Assembly: GCA_947623455.1 (NCBI GenBank)
Contig: OX392536.1
Coordinates: 13,821,282-13,885,281, forward strand
Direction: 5' to 3'
DNA length: 64,000 nucleotides
Source of the DNA: Mimachlamys varia
Taxonomy: Eukaryota; Mollusca; Bivalvia; Pectinida; Pectinidae
A model generated the notes under the pieces. The model worked only from the letters and a program-made list of their open reading frames with translations, was not told the DNA's origin and ran no database searches. The position numbers and the translations under genes were made by a program. How positions within the stretch are numbered: the stretch's first letter is position 1; the number at the start of each line of letters is the position of its first letter. This document shows, in pieces, positions 12,114 through 22,620 of this stretch.

Positions 12114-12374
12114 TTGCATCAATGGCATAGTTATCTTTCTTGGTTAATAATCCAGTTAAATATCTTATTTATTCCATGTTTCCGAAACTTTGAATTTACA
12201 TTGATACTTTTAAGACTATCATTACAGCATATGGAGGTGGAATCCAATCCTGGTCCGAGTCTTGGCGAGCTTTCTATATTTCATTTAAATATTAGAAGTG
12301 TTAGACATAAAATAGACATCATTGGGGACTTAGTAGATGACAACGACATTGTTTGTCTAACTGAACTCACTTAG
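12114..12374 (+). pseudogene. LINE ORF2 5' fragment: 2A-like leader and start of endonuclease
   Basis: An 86-codon frame opens with a hydrophobic stretch of about 40 residues (ILLRLSLQ near residues 31-38). It is followed by the 2A-like EVESNPGP (residues 41-48) and then the start of an APE endonuclease, FHLNIRSVRHK (57-67) and DIVCLTE (78-84). The LNIRS and CLTE motifs carry the family's conserved Asn and Glu of the active site. The frame ends at TAG (12372) because one base is missing within the usual TETHLD motif. The endonuclease resumes one frame over at 12365. The start ATG at 12114 is the first available; whether the real ORF began upstream cannot be told. Confidence 0.85.
12234..12257 (+). 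other. 2A-like ribosome-skipping motif in LINE ORF
   Basis: Residues 41-48 read EVESNPGP, preceded by QHM. The 2A consensus is D(V/I)ExNPGP, where the ribosome fails to form the last Gly-Pro bond. All consensus positions match except the first Asp, which is Glu here, and the usual preceding Gly, which is Met. 2A-like sequences at the N terminus of ORF2 are known from APE-type LINEs of trypanosomes, sea urchin, amphioxus and molluscs. Reduced activity from the D-to-E change is inference. Confidence 0.75.
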
Positions 12375-12480
12375 ATGATCAGGTAGGCACTCAGGAATTG
12401 TGTATTGATGGGTTTCATTCTCCTTTTAGACTTGATAGAAATTTTGCGGGGGGCGGTATTTTGGTGTATACGTTTACCTG
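12365..12480 (+). pseudogene. LINE endonuclease, middle piece
   Basis: Continues the endonuclease in the next frame: THLDDQ, then a hydrophilic stretch and GGGILVY, a typical APE LINE motif for the strand after the Glu active-site motif. It ends in an in-frame TGA at 12478-12480. A further frame change follows before the C-terminal endonuclease motifs. Confidence 0.8.
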
Positions 12481-12543
12481 AAATAGAACAATTTTGTTAC
12501 ATCATGGTGATGAGGTAATATACCCCACTCGTCTTACATTATT

Positions 12544-12969
12544 GGAACAGCGTATAGACCTGAAAACTCTATTCTACCGTTTTGGGAAAATTTAAGGTCA
12601 TCTATAAGCAATGCACTTGATATTTCTCCTAATGTATTAGTAACAGGCGATTTAAATGTTGACTTTTTCACTGCCTCAAATAATCACGTTCTTTTTGACA
12701 TCATAAACTCTCTACCGCTAACCAATGTTATAAAAGATCCGACACGGATTGGACGTACTAGATTTAACTTACTAGCTCCTATACTTTTATCTGACTCTAT
12801 TTCTTGTATTGACTCTGCTGTAATTTCTATTGATAGAGCATTTAGTGACCACGATGGTTGTACTGCTTCCATTAATCTTCCTTGTCTTTTTAAACCAACT
12901 TATAAACGTAAGATATGGCAGTACAGGCGTGCTAATTTTGCAAAATTTAATGAACTTATATCTAATTAA
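12544..12969 (+). pseudogene. LINE endonuclease, C-terminal piece
   Basis: About 141 codons without a stop, starting GTAYRPENS and continuing with PFWENL, VLVTGDLNVDF, KDPTRIGR, SCIDSAVIS and AFSDHDG. These are the YRP, GDxN and SDH motifs of APE-type endonucleases, in the right order and spacing. The Asn of GDLN and the His of SDH, both catalytic in the family, are present. The piece closes at TAA (12967). Confidence 0.88.
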
Positions 12970-13046
12970 AAAAAGATTGATACCTTTAATAATTGTGCCT
13001 CGGTTAACTTAGTTTGTGATCGTTTTACGGAAATTTTAAAAAAGTT

Positions 13047-13181
13047 TCAGATCCTAGGTCTTACTGGAAATTAATTAAGAGACTAATTAAAATGTCTGAT
13101 ACTTCGCAAACAATTCCTTCCCTAATAGATCCTGTTACTAATTATATTGTTACTAGTGATGTGGAAAAATTATTTTTGTAG
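13047..13181 (+). pseudogene. LINE linker between endonuclease and RT
   Basis: The reading SDPRSYWKLIKRL with IPSLIDP and SDVEKLF downstream matches the conserved linker before the RT of CR1/L2-like LINEs. It ends in TAG at 13179. Between here and 13238 the element jumps straight to a motif normally a few hundred bases further on, so the first RT motifs are deleted. Confidence 0.75.
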
Positions 13182-13237
13182 TATTACTAGAGCAGATGAT
13201 AGTAGCACCGATGTTCCTGTTATAGAGCCAAAAACTG

Positions 13238-13618
13238 CATGGTCATTCTAAAGTTTATCAATTCATTGATATTTATCACCAAATATGTATTACACTTGAA
13301 GAAAGAAAACATTCATGTATTGTATTCTGTGACATATCCAAAGCTTTTGATACGGTTTGACACAGAGGTCTTATGGTTAAGTTAAAATCTCACGGAATTT
13401 CTGGTGAATTACTTACATGGTTAGAAAATTATTTATCTCGGATACATCAACGGGTTTTTTTGAACAGTTCATATTCTACAGAAGGTTTAGTTAAAACAGG
13501 TGTTCCACAAAACTCTATTCTCGGACCAATTATATTTATTGTATATATAAATAATATAGCAGATAATTTTGAATCAGTGTCTCGTCTTTTTGTTAAAAAT
13601 CATCATCATCTTGTTTAG
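13238..13618 (+). pseudogene. LINE reverse transcriptase core, broken
   Basis: From HSKVYQFIDIYH the frame gives CIVFCDISKAFDTV (the RT motif with the first catalytic Asp). It continues with a stop TGA at 13358-13360 where the family has Trp before H-R-G-L, then KLKSHGISGELLTWLENYLS and GVPQNSILGPIIFIVYINNI. GVPQNS replaces the family's GVPQGS. The FADD-type motif with the other two catalytic Asp residues should follow RLF; here the frame reads VKNHHHLV and stops. The RT is therefore inactive on three counts. Confidence 0.88.
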
Positions 13619-13899
13619 AAATTCAGGAAACTTTAAGTAGAGACTTGGAGATTCTTAATACGTGGTCAAAAACTTGGTTGGTTAACTTTAATCCCTATAA
13701 AACAGATGTATTGTTTATTTCTAATTCTGTTGATATTGATGAGGATTTAAAGTTAGAATTTGATGGGAAAGTTTTTAATTTTACAGATTATCATATACAT
13801 TTGGGGGTAATTTTTAATTAAAAAGCTAAGTGGGAGGATCATGTCAATAGAATTGATACATCTGTAATGAAAAAAAAATCAATGTCTTACGAAAACTAA
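13603..13899 (+). pseudogene. LINE RT thumb piece
   Basis: After a frame change the post-FADD region continues: SSCLEIQETLSRDL, NTWSKTWLVNFNPYKTD, then HLGVIFN. The W-x-x-x-W-L-x-x-N-P-x-K-T arrangement is typical just after the RT active site. An in-frame TAA at 13819-13821 and a frame slip in the A-run near 13869-13878 interrupt it. Confidence 0.82.
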
Positions 13900-14771
13900 A
13901 ACACTTATTAAGTAGGGATGCTCATTTTTTAACTAACAAGACTTTTATTTTACCAATTTTAGAATATGCTTGTGAGTCGTGGGACGGTTATACTAGAGCT
14001 GAATCGGAGAAGTTAGAAAAAGCCCGACGTGAAGCTGCTCGCATTATATTAGGTCTTTCCTCTTATAACCACTATTATACCTCTTATAACCACTATTATA
14101 CCTCGTATAACCACTATTATACCTCTTATAACCACCATTATACCTCTTATAACCACCATTATACCTCTTATAACCACTATTATACCTCTTATAACCACTA
14201 TTATACCTCTTATAACCACCATTATACCTCTTATAACCACTATTATACCTCTTATAACCACTATTATACCTCTTATAACCACTATTATACCTCGTATAAC
14301 CACTATTATACCTCTTATAACCACCATTATACCTCTTATAACCACCATTATACCTCTTATAACCACTATTATACCACTTATAACCACTATTATACCTCTT
14401 ATAACCACTATTATACCTCTGATAACCACTATTATACCTCTTATAACCACTATTATACCTCTTATAACCACTATTATACCTCCTATAACCACCATTATAC
14501 CTCCTATAACCACCATTATACCTCTTATAACCACTATTATACCTCTTATAACCACTATTATACCTCTTATAACCACTATTATACCTCGTATAACCACTAT
14601 TATACCTCTTATAACCACCATTATACCTCTTATAACCACTATTATACCTCTTATAACCACTATTATACCTCTTATAACCACTATTATACCTCTGATAACC
14701 ACTATTATACCTCTTATAACCACTATTATACCTCTTATAACCACTATTATACCTCTTATAACCACTATTAA
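13878..14771 (+). pseudogene. LINE C-terminal region running into the 21-bp minisatellite
   Basis: Past an indel in an A-run the frame gives LRKLKHLLSRDAHF, FILPILEYACESWDGY and KARREAARIILGLSSYN. This is the standard segment after the RT in CR1/L2-like elements. From SSYN the same frame continues uninterrupted through about 34 copies of a seven-residue pattern (SYNHYYT), encoded by the 21-bp repeat, and stops at TAA 14769. The 21-bp unit is exactly seven codons, so the expansion kept the frame open. Its exit is one base out of phase with the rest of the ORF. Confidence 0.78.
14059..14770. repeat. 21-bp minisatellite inside LINE ORF2
   Basis: Thirty-three full 21-bp units plus 19 bases, without any indel. 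The unit includes CCTCTTATAACCACTATT, with variants CCTCG, CTGATAACC, CCTCCTAT and CACCATT. The top strand is almost free of G; G appears only in the CTCGTAT, CTGATAA and similar variants. The long minus-strand frame (14049-14765) is a by-product. The units derive from a local LINE segment encoding SYNHY just before the conserved CETGL motif. Confidence 0.96.
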
Positions 14772-15153
14772 TACTTTACATTGTGAAACTGGTCTTAAAA
14801 CTTTATCTAATAGCAGAAAAAAGAGGAAACTACAGATGCATAATAAATTAACTCCTAATTACTTGAATCATCTTTTGCCGCTATTATCTGGTGAAAATAG
14901 CCCTTATGTGTTCCGTAACAATAATGATTATAGGATTCCTCCCTTCAGACTGTCGCTTACTAGTTCTTCTTTTATACCTTCTACTCTTTTTTGTTGGAAT
15001 AACTCAGACAATTCGGTTCGATCCTTGCCCTCCATAACTTCTTTCAAATTATGTTTAGCATCAAATTTTCAGTCAACTCCGCCTATTTACTTTAATTTTG
15101 GAAATCGTAAACTAAATATTTTGCATACCAAACAAAGACACCCTAAATCATGA
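14761..15153 (+). pseudogene. LINE ORF2 C-terminus
   Basis: Right after the minisatellite, one frame over, the ORF resumes with INTLHCETGLKTLS, then KLQMHNKL, LNHLLPLLSG, DYRIPPFRLS, FIPSTLFCWNN and VRSLPSITSFKLCL. It ends at a natural-looking TGA (15151). The order CETG, then K-x-x-L-x-P-x-Y-L, then F-x-P-S-x-x-x-x-W-N is the usual C-terminal end of CR1/L2-like ORF2. Confidence 0.85.
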
Positions 15154-15400
15154 TCTCTTTAGAGTTAACCTTGCCGAAATAATTTTATTTGTCAACTTAG
15201 AATTTTCCTTGGACCTAAACACAAATATTTTTAGAAATGTGCACAGTTTTCTCAAATCCAGCAAGAAATTTTAAGATCAATTGTGATTTCAATTACGTTC
15301 TTTTGTAAACTAATTATTGTAATGACATGTAAAATGTATATTGGGAGGATGCGTCGGTAAGTTGTAATAACTTGTGCCTAATTCCCTGTCAGCTTTTGGC

Positions 15401-15428
15401 AATAAATATGTTTGAACTAAAAAAAAAA
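15401..15428 (+). terminator. LINE 3' end: AATAAA and A-run
   Basis: AATAAA at 15401-15406 is followed 12 bases later by a 10-base A-run (15419-15428). The A-run marks the likely 3' end of the LINE insertion. About 70 bp of plain sequence separates it from the first 33-bp monomer. Confidence 0.6.
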
Positions 15429-15497
15429 GCAATAAACATCCAACTGCTATTCCCAAATCTTTTCAGTAGTTTCTATATAATGTTTACAGGCTGATAC

Positions 15498-17579
15498 ATC
15501 CTCATCTCAAAATACACATCTGTCATCCAACTCCTCATCTCAAAATACACATCTGTCATCCAACTCCTCATCACAAAATACACACCTGTCATCCAACTCC
15601 TCCTCTCAAAATACACATCTGTCATCAAACTCCTCATCTCAAAATACACATCTGTCGTCCAACTCCTCATCTCAAAATACACATCTGTCATCCAACTCCT
15701 CATCTCAAAATACACATCTGTCATCCAACTCCTCATCTCAAAATACACATCTGTCGTCCAACTCCTCATCTCAAAATACACATCTGTCATCAAACTCCTC
15801 ATCTCAAAATACACATCTGTCATCCAACTCCTCATCTCAAAATACACATCTGTCATCCAACTCCTCATCTCAAAATACACATCTGTCATCCAACTCCTCA
15901 TCTCAAAATACACATCTGTCGTCCAACTCCTCATCTCAAAATACACATCTGTCATCCAACTCCTCATCTCAAAATACACATCTGTCATCCAACTCCTCAT
16001 CTCAAAATACACATCTGTCATCCAACTCCTCGTCTCAAAATACACATCTGTCATCTAACACCTCGTCTCAAAATACACATCTGTCATCCAACTCCTCATC
16101 TCAAAATACACATCTGTCATCCAACTCCTCATCTCAAAATACACATCTGTCATCCAACTCCTCGTCTCAAAATACACATCTGTCATCCAACACCTCGTCT
16201 CAAAATACACATCTGTCATCCAACTCCTCGTCTCAAAATACACATCTGTCATCCAACACCTCGTCTCAAAATACACATCTGTCATCCAACTCCTCATCTC
16301 AAAATACACATCTGTCGTCCAACTCCTCATCTCAAAATACACATCTGTCATCCAACACCTCGTCTCAAAATACACATCTGTCATCCAACTCTTCGTCTCA
16401 AAATACACATCTGTCATCCAACTCCTCATCTCAAAATACACATCTGTCATCCAACACCTCGTCTCAAAATACACATCTGTCATCCAACACCTCGTCTCAA
16501 AATACACATCTGTCATCCAACTCCTCATCTCAAAATACACATCTGTCGTCCAACTCCTCATCTCAAAATACACATCTGTCATCCAACACCTCGTCTCAAA
16601 ATACACATCTGTCATCCAACTCCTCGTCTCAAAATACACATCTGTCATCCAACTCCTCATCTCAAAATACACATCTGTCGTCCAACTCCTCATCACAAAA
16701 TACACATCTGTCATCCAACTCCTCATCTCAAAATACACATCTGTCGTCCAACTCCTCATCTCAAAATACACATCTGTCATCAAACTCCTCATCTCAAAAT
16801 ACACATCTGTCATCCAACTCCTCATCTCAAAATACACATCTGTCGTCCAACTCCTCATCACAAAATACACATCTGTCATCCAACTCCTCATCTCAAAATA
16901 CACATCTGTCATCCAACTCCTCGTCTCAAAATACACATCTGTCATCCAACTCCTCATCTCAAAATACACATCTGTCATCCAACTCCTCATCTCAAAATAC
17001 ACATCTGTCATCCAACTCCTCATCTCAAAATACACATCTGTCATCCAACTCCTCGTCTCAAAATACACATCTGTCATCCAACACCTCGTCTCAAAATACA
17101 CATCTGTCATCCAATTCCTCATCTCAAAATACACATCTGTCATCCAACTCCTCATCTCAAAATACACATCTGTCATCCAACTCCTCATCTCAAAATACAT
17201 ATCTGTCATCCAACACCTCGTCTCAAAATACACATCTGTCATCCAACTCCTCATCTCAAAATACACATCTGTCATCCAACTCCTCGTCTCAAAATACACA
17301 TCTGTCATCCAACACCTCGTCTCAAAATACACATCTGTCATCCAACACCTCGTCTCAAAATACACATCTGTCATCCAACACCTCGTCTCAAAATACACAT
17401 CTGTCATCCAACTCCTCATCTCAAAATACACATCTGTCGTCCAACTCCTCATCTCAAAATACACATCTGTCATCCAACACCTCGTCTCAAAATACACATC
17501 TGTCATCCAACTCCTCGTCTCAAAATACACATCTGTCATCCAACTCCTCATCTCAAAATACACATCTGTCATCCAACTC
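15498..17579. repeat. array 1, left section without HOR marker
   Basis: About 63 monomers with no 32-bp marker. It opens mid-monomer at CATCCTCATCTC. A C-to-T change at about 16053 (GTCATCTAAC) creates a stop in the minus frame. GTCGTCC monomers are common. This is the left flank of the 5,041-bp duplication. Confidence 0.8.
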
Positions 17580-20500
17580 CTCGTCTCAAAATACACATCT
17601 GTCGTCCAACTCCTCATCTCAAAATACACATCTGTCATCCAACTCCTCGTCTCAAAATACACATCTGTCATCCAACTCATCTCAAAATACACATCTGTCT
17701 TCCAACTCATCTCAAAATACACATCTGTCATCCAACTCCTCATCACAAAATACACATCTGTCATCCAACTCCTCATCTCAAAATACACATCTTTCATCCA
17801 ACTCCTCGTCTCAAAATACACATCTGTCATCCAACACCTCGTCTCAAAATACACATCTGTCATCCAACTCCTCGTCTCAAAATACACATCTGTCATCCAA
17901 CACCTCGTCTCAAAATACACATCTGTCATCCAACTCCTCATCTCAAAATACACATCTGTCGTCCAACTCCTCATCTCAAAATACACATCTGTCATCCAAC
18001 TCCTCATCTCAAAATACACATCTGTCGTCCAACTCCTCATCTCAAAATACACATCTGTCATCCAACACCTCGTCTCAAAATACACATCTGTCATCCAACT
18101 CCTCGTCTCAAAATACACATCTGTCATCCAACTCCTCATCTCAAAATACACATCTGTCGTCCAACTCCTCATCTCAAAATACACATCTGTCATCCAACTC
18201 CTCATCTCAAAATACACATCTGTCGTCCAACTCCTCATCTCAAAATACACATCTGTCATCAAACTCCTCATCTCAAAATACACATCTGTCGTCCAACTCC
18301 TCATCTCAAAATACACATCTGTCATCCAACTCCTCATCTCAAAATACACATCTGTCATCCAACTCCTCATCTCAAAATACACATCTGTCGTCCAACTCCT
18401 CATCTCAAAATACACATCTGTCATCCAACTCCTCATCTCAAAATACACATCTGTCATCCAACTCCTCATCTCAAAATACACATCTGTCATCCAACTCCTC
18501 GTCTCAAAATACACATCTGTCATCCAACACCTCGTCTCAAAATACACATCTGTCATCCAACTCCTCATCTCAAAATACACATCTGTCATCCAACTCCTCA
18601 TCTCAAAATACACATCTGTCATCCAACTCCTCGTCTCAAAATACACATCTGTCATCCAACACCTCGTCTCAAAATACACATCTGTCATCCAACTCCTCGT
18701 CTCAAAATACACATCTGTCATCCAACTCCTCGTCTCAAAATACACATCTGTCATCCAACTCCTCATCTCAAAATACACATCTGTCGTCCAACTCCTCATC
18801 TCAAAATACACATCTGTCATCCAACACCTCGTCTCAAAATACACATCTGTCATCCAACTCCTCGTCTCAAAATACACATCTGTCATCCAACTCCTCATCT
18901 CAAAATACACATCTGTCATCCAACACCTCGTCTCAAAATACACATCTGTCATCCAACACCTCGTCTCAAAATACACATCTGTCATCCAACTCCTCATCTC
19001 AAAATACACATCTGTCATCCAACTCCTCATCTCAAAATACACATCTGTCATCCAACACCTCGTCTCAAAATACACATCTGTCATCCAACTCCTCGTCTCA
19101 AAATACACTTCTGTCATCCAACTCCTCATCTCAAAATACACATCTGTCGTCCAACTCCTCATCACAAAATACACATCTGTCATCCAACTCCTCATCTCAA
19201 AATACACATCTGTCGTCCAACTCCTCGTCTCAAAATACACATCTGTCATCCAACTCCTCGTCTCAAAATACACATCTGTCATCCAACTCCTCATCTCAAA
19301 ATACACATCTGTCATCCAACTCCTCGTCTCAAAATACACATCTGTCATCCAACTCCTCATCTCAAAATACACATCTGTCATCCAACTCCTCGTCTCAAAA
19401 TACACATCTGTCATCCAACACCTCGTCTCAAAATACACATCTGTCATCCAACTCCTCATCTCAAAATACACATCTGTCATCCAACTCCTCATCTCAAAAT
19501 ACACATCTGTCATCCAACTCCTCGTCTCAAAATACATATCTGTCATCCAACACCTCGTCTCAAAATACACATCTGTCATCCAACTCCTCATCTCAAAATA
19601 CACATCTGTCATCCAACACCTCGTCTCAAAATACACATCTGTCATCCAACTCCTCGTCTCAAAATACACATCTGTCATCCAACACCTCGTCTCAAAATAC
19701 ACATCTGTCATCCAACTCCTCATCTCAAAATACACATCTGTCGTCCAACTCCTCATCTCAAAATACACATCTGTCATCCAACACCTCGTCTCAAAATACA
19801 CATCTGTCATCCAACTCCTCGTCTCAAAATACACATCTGTCATCCAACTCCTCATCTCAAAATACACATCTGTCATCCAACACCTCGTCTCAAAATACAC
19901 ATCTGTCATCCAACACCTCGTCTCAAAATACACATCTGTCATCCAACTCCTCATCTCAAAATACACATCTGTCGTCCAACTCCTCATCTCAAAATACACA
20001 TCTGTCATCCAACACCTCGTCTCAAAATACACATCTGTCATCCAACTCCTCGTCTCAAAATACACATCTGTCATCCAACTCCTCATCTCAAAATACACAT
20101 CTGTCATCCAACTCCTCATCTCAAAATACACATCTGTCATCCAACTCCTCATCTCAAAATACACATCTGTCATCCAACTCCTCGTCTCAAAATACACATC
20201 TGTCATCCAACTCCTCGTCTCAAAATACACATCTGTCATCCAACACCTCGTCTCAAAATACACATCTGTCATCCAACTCCTCATCTCAAAATACACATCT
20301 GTCATCCAACACCTCGTCTCAAAATACACATCTGTCATCCAACTCCTCGTCTCAAAATACACATCTGTCATCCAACTCCTCGTCTCAAAATACACATCTG
20401 TCATCCAACTCCTCGTCTCAAAATACACATCTGTCATCCAACACCTCGTTTCAAAATACACATCTGTCATCCAACACCTCGTCTCAAAATACACATCTGT

Positions 20501-22620
20501 CATCCAACACCTCGTCTCAAAATACACATCTGTCATCAAACTCCTCGTCTCAAAATACACATCTGTCATCCAACTCCTCGTCTCAAAATACACATCTGTC
20601 TTCCAACACCTCGTCTCAAAATACACATCTGTCATCCAACACCTCGTTTCAAAATACACATCTGTCATCCAACTCCTCGTTTCAAAATACACACCTGTCA
20701 TCCAACTTCTCATCTCAAAATACACATCTGTCATCCACCTCCTCATCTCAAAATACACATCTGTCATCCAACACCTCGTCTAAAATACACATCTGTCATC
20801 CAACTCCTCATCTCAAAATACATGTCTGTCATCCAACTCCTCATCTCAAAATACATGTCTGTCATCCAACTCCTCATCTCAAAATACACATCTGTCATCC
20901 AACTCCTCATCTCAAAATACATGTCTGTCATCCAACTCCTCATCTCAAAATACACATCTGTCATCAAACTCCTCGTCTCAAAATACACATCTGTCATCCA
21001 ACTCCTCGTCTCAAAATACACATCTGTCTTCCAACACCTCGTCTCAAAATACACATCTGTCATCCAACACCTCGTTTCAAAATACACATCTGTCATCCAA
21101 CACCTCGTTTCAAAATACACATCTGTCATCCAACACCTCGTCTCAAAATACACATCTGTCATCCAACACCTCGTCTCAAAATACACATCTGTCATCAAAC
21201 TCCTCGTCTCAAAATACACATCTGTCATCCAACTCCTCGTCTCAAAATACACATCTGTCGTCCAACACCTCATCTCAAAATACACATCTGTCATCCAACA
21301 CCTCGTTTCAAAATACACACCTGTCATCCAACTCCTCGTCTCAAAATACACATCTGTCATCCAACACCTCGTCTCAAAATACACATCTGTCATCCAACTC
21401 CTCATCTCAAAATACACATCTGTCATCCAACACCTCGTCTCAAAATACACATCTGTCATCCAACTCCTCGTCTCAAAATACACATCTGTCATCCAACTCC
21501 TCGTCTCAAAATACACATCTGTCATCCAACTCCTCGTCTCAAAATACACATCTGTCATTCAACACCTCGTTTCAAAATACACATCTGTCATCCAACACCT
21601 CGTCTCAAAATACACATCTGTCATCCAACACCTCGTCTCAAAATACACATCTGTCATCAAACTCCTCGTCTCAAAATACACATCTGTCATCCAACTCCTC
21701 GTCTCAAAATACACATCTGTCTTCCAACACCTCGTCTCAAAATACACATCTGTCATCCAACACCTCGTTTCAAAATACACATCTGTCATCCAACTCCTCG
21801 TTTCAAAATACACACCTGTCATCCAACTTCTCATCTCAAAATACACATCTGTCATCCAACTCCTCATCTCAAAATACACATCTGTCATCCAACACCTCGT
21901 CTAAAATACACATCTGTCATCCAACTCCTCATCTCAAAATACATGTCTGTCATCCAACTCCTCATCTCAAAATACATGTCTGTCATCCAACTCCTCATCT
22001 CAAAATACACATCTGTCATCCAACTCCTCATCTCAAAATACATGTCTGTCATCCAACTCCTCATCTCAAAATACACATCTGTCATCAAACTCCTCGTCTC
22101 AAAATACACATCTGTCATCCAACTCCTCGTCTCAAAATACACATCTGTCTTCCAACACCTCGTCTCAAAATACACATCTGTCATCCAACACCTCGTTTCA
22201 AAATACACATCTGTCATCCAACACCTCGTTTCAAAATACACATCTGTCATCCAACACCTCGTCTCAAAATACACATCTGTCATCCAACACCTCGTCTCAA
22301 AATACACATCTGTCATCAAACTCCTCGTCTCAAAATACACATCTGTCATCCAACTCCTCGTCTCAAAATACACATCTGTCGTCCAACACCTCATCTCAAA
22401 ATACACATCTGTCATCCAACACCTCGTTTCAAAATACACATCTGTCATCCAACACCTCGTTTCAAAATACACATCTGTCGTCCAACTCCTCATCTCAAAA
22501 TACACATCTGTCGTCACACTCCTCATCTCAAAATACACATCTGTCGTCCAACACCTCGTCACAAAATACACATCTGTCGTCCAACACCTCGTCTCAAAAT
22601 ACACATCTGTCATCCAACTC
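17580..22620. repeat. 5,041-bp tandem duplication, copy 1
   Basis: The monomer order recurs 5,041 bp to the right. Landmarks are two adjacent 30-bp monomers (CCAACTCATCTC) at about 17671 and 17701, a CTTTCATCC monomer near 17791, TACACTTCTG at 19107 and the HOR markers at 20777 and 21898. Sparse differences include CCACCTCC at 20734, which has no counterpart at 21852. Confidence 0.88.

Larger units (their letters stand above)
12107..15428 (+). mobile_element. degenerate CR1/L2-like APE-type non-LTR retrotransposon
   Basis: About 3.3 kb of a LINE ORF2 can be followed on the plus strand in broken pieces. In order it has an N-terminal 2A-like motif, an APE endonuclease (LNIRS, CLTE, GDLNVDF, SDHDG), a linker, a reverse transcriptase (CDISKAFDTV, GVPQNSILGP), a C-terminal region and a 3' end with AATAAA and an A-run. 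At least six frame changes or stops interrupt it. The N-terminal half of the RT palm/finger region is missing between about 13181 and 13238, and the FADD-type catalytic motif is lost. A 21-bp minisatellite has expanded inside the C-terminal coding part. CR1/L2 is the most likely superfamily from motif spacing. The copy is certainly dead. Confidence 0.9.

Noticed and set aside
14049..14765. 238-codon minus frame rich in Val/Ile/Gly
   Set aside because: Antisense of the 21-bp minisatellite within the LINE; the sense strand carries the LINE frame.
16055..20767. Giant protein of 11-residue repeats (and similar frames of up to 1,307 codons)
   Set aside because: The consensus monomer has no stop in four of six frames, its length is a multiple of three, and variable sites are mostly non-synonymous. 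Frames end simply at 32-bp marker monomers. No start context or unique terminal domain was seen.
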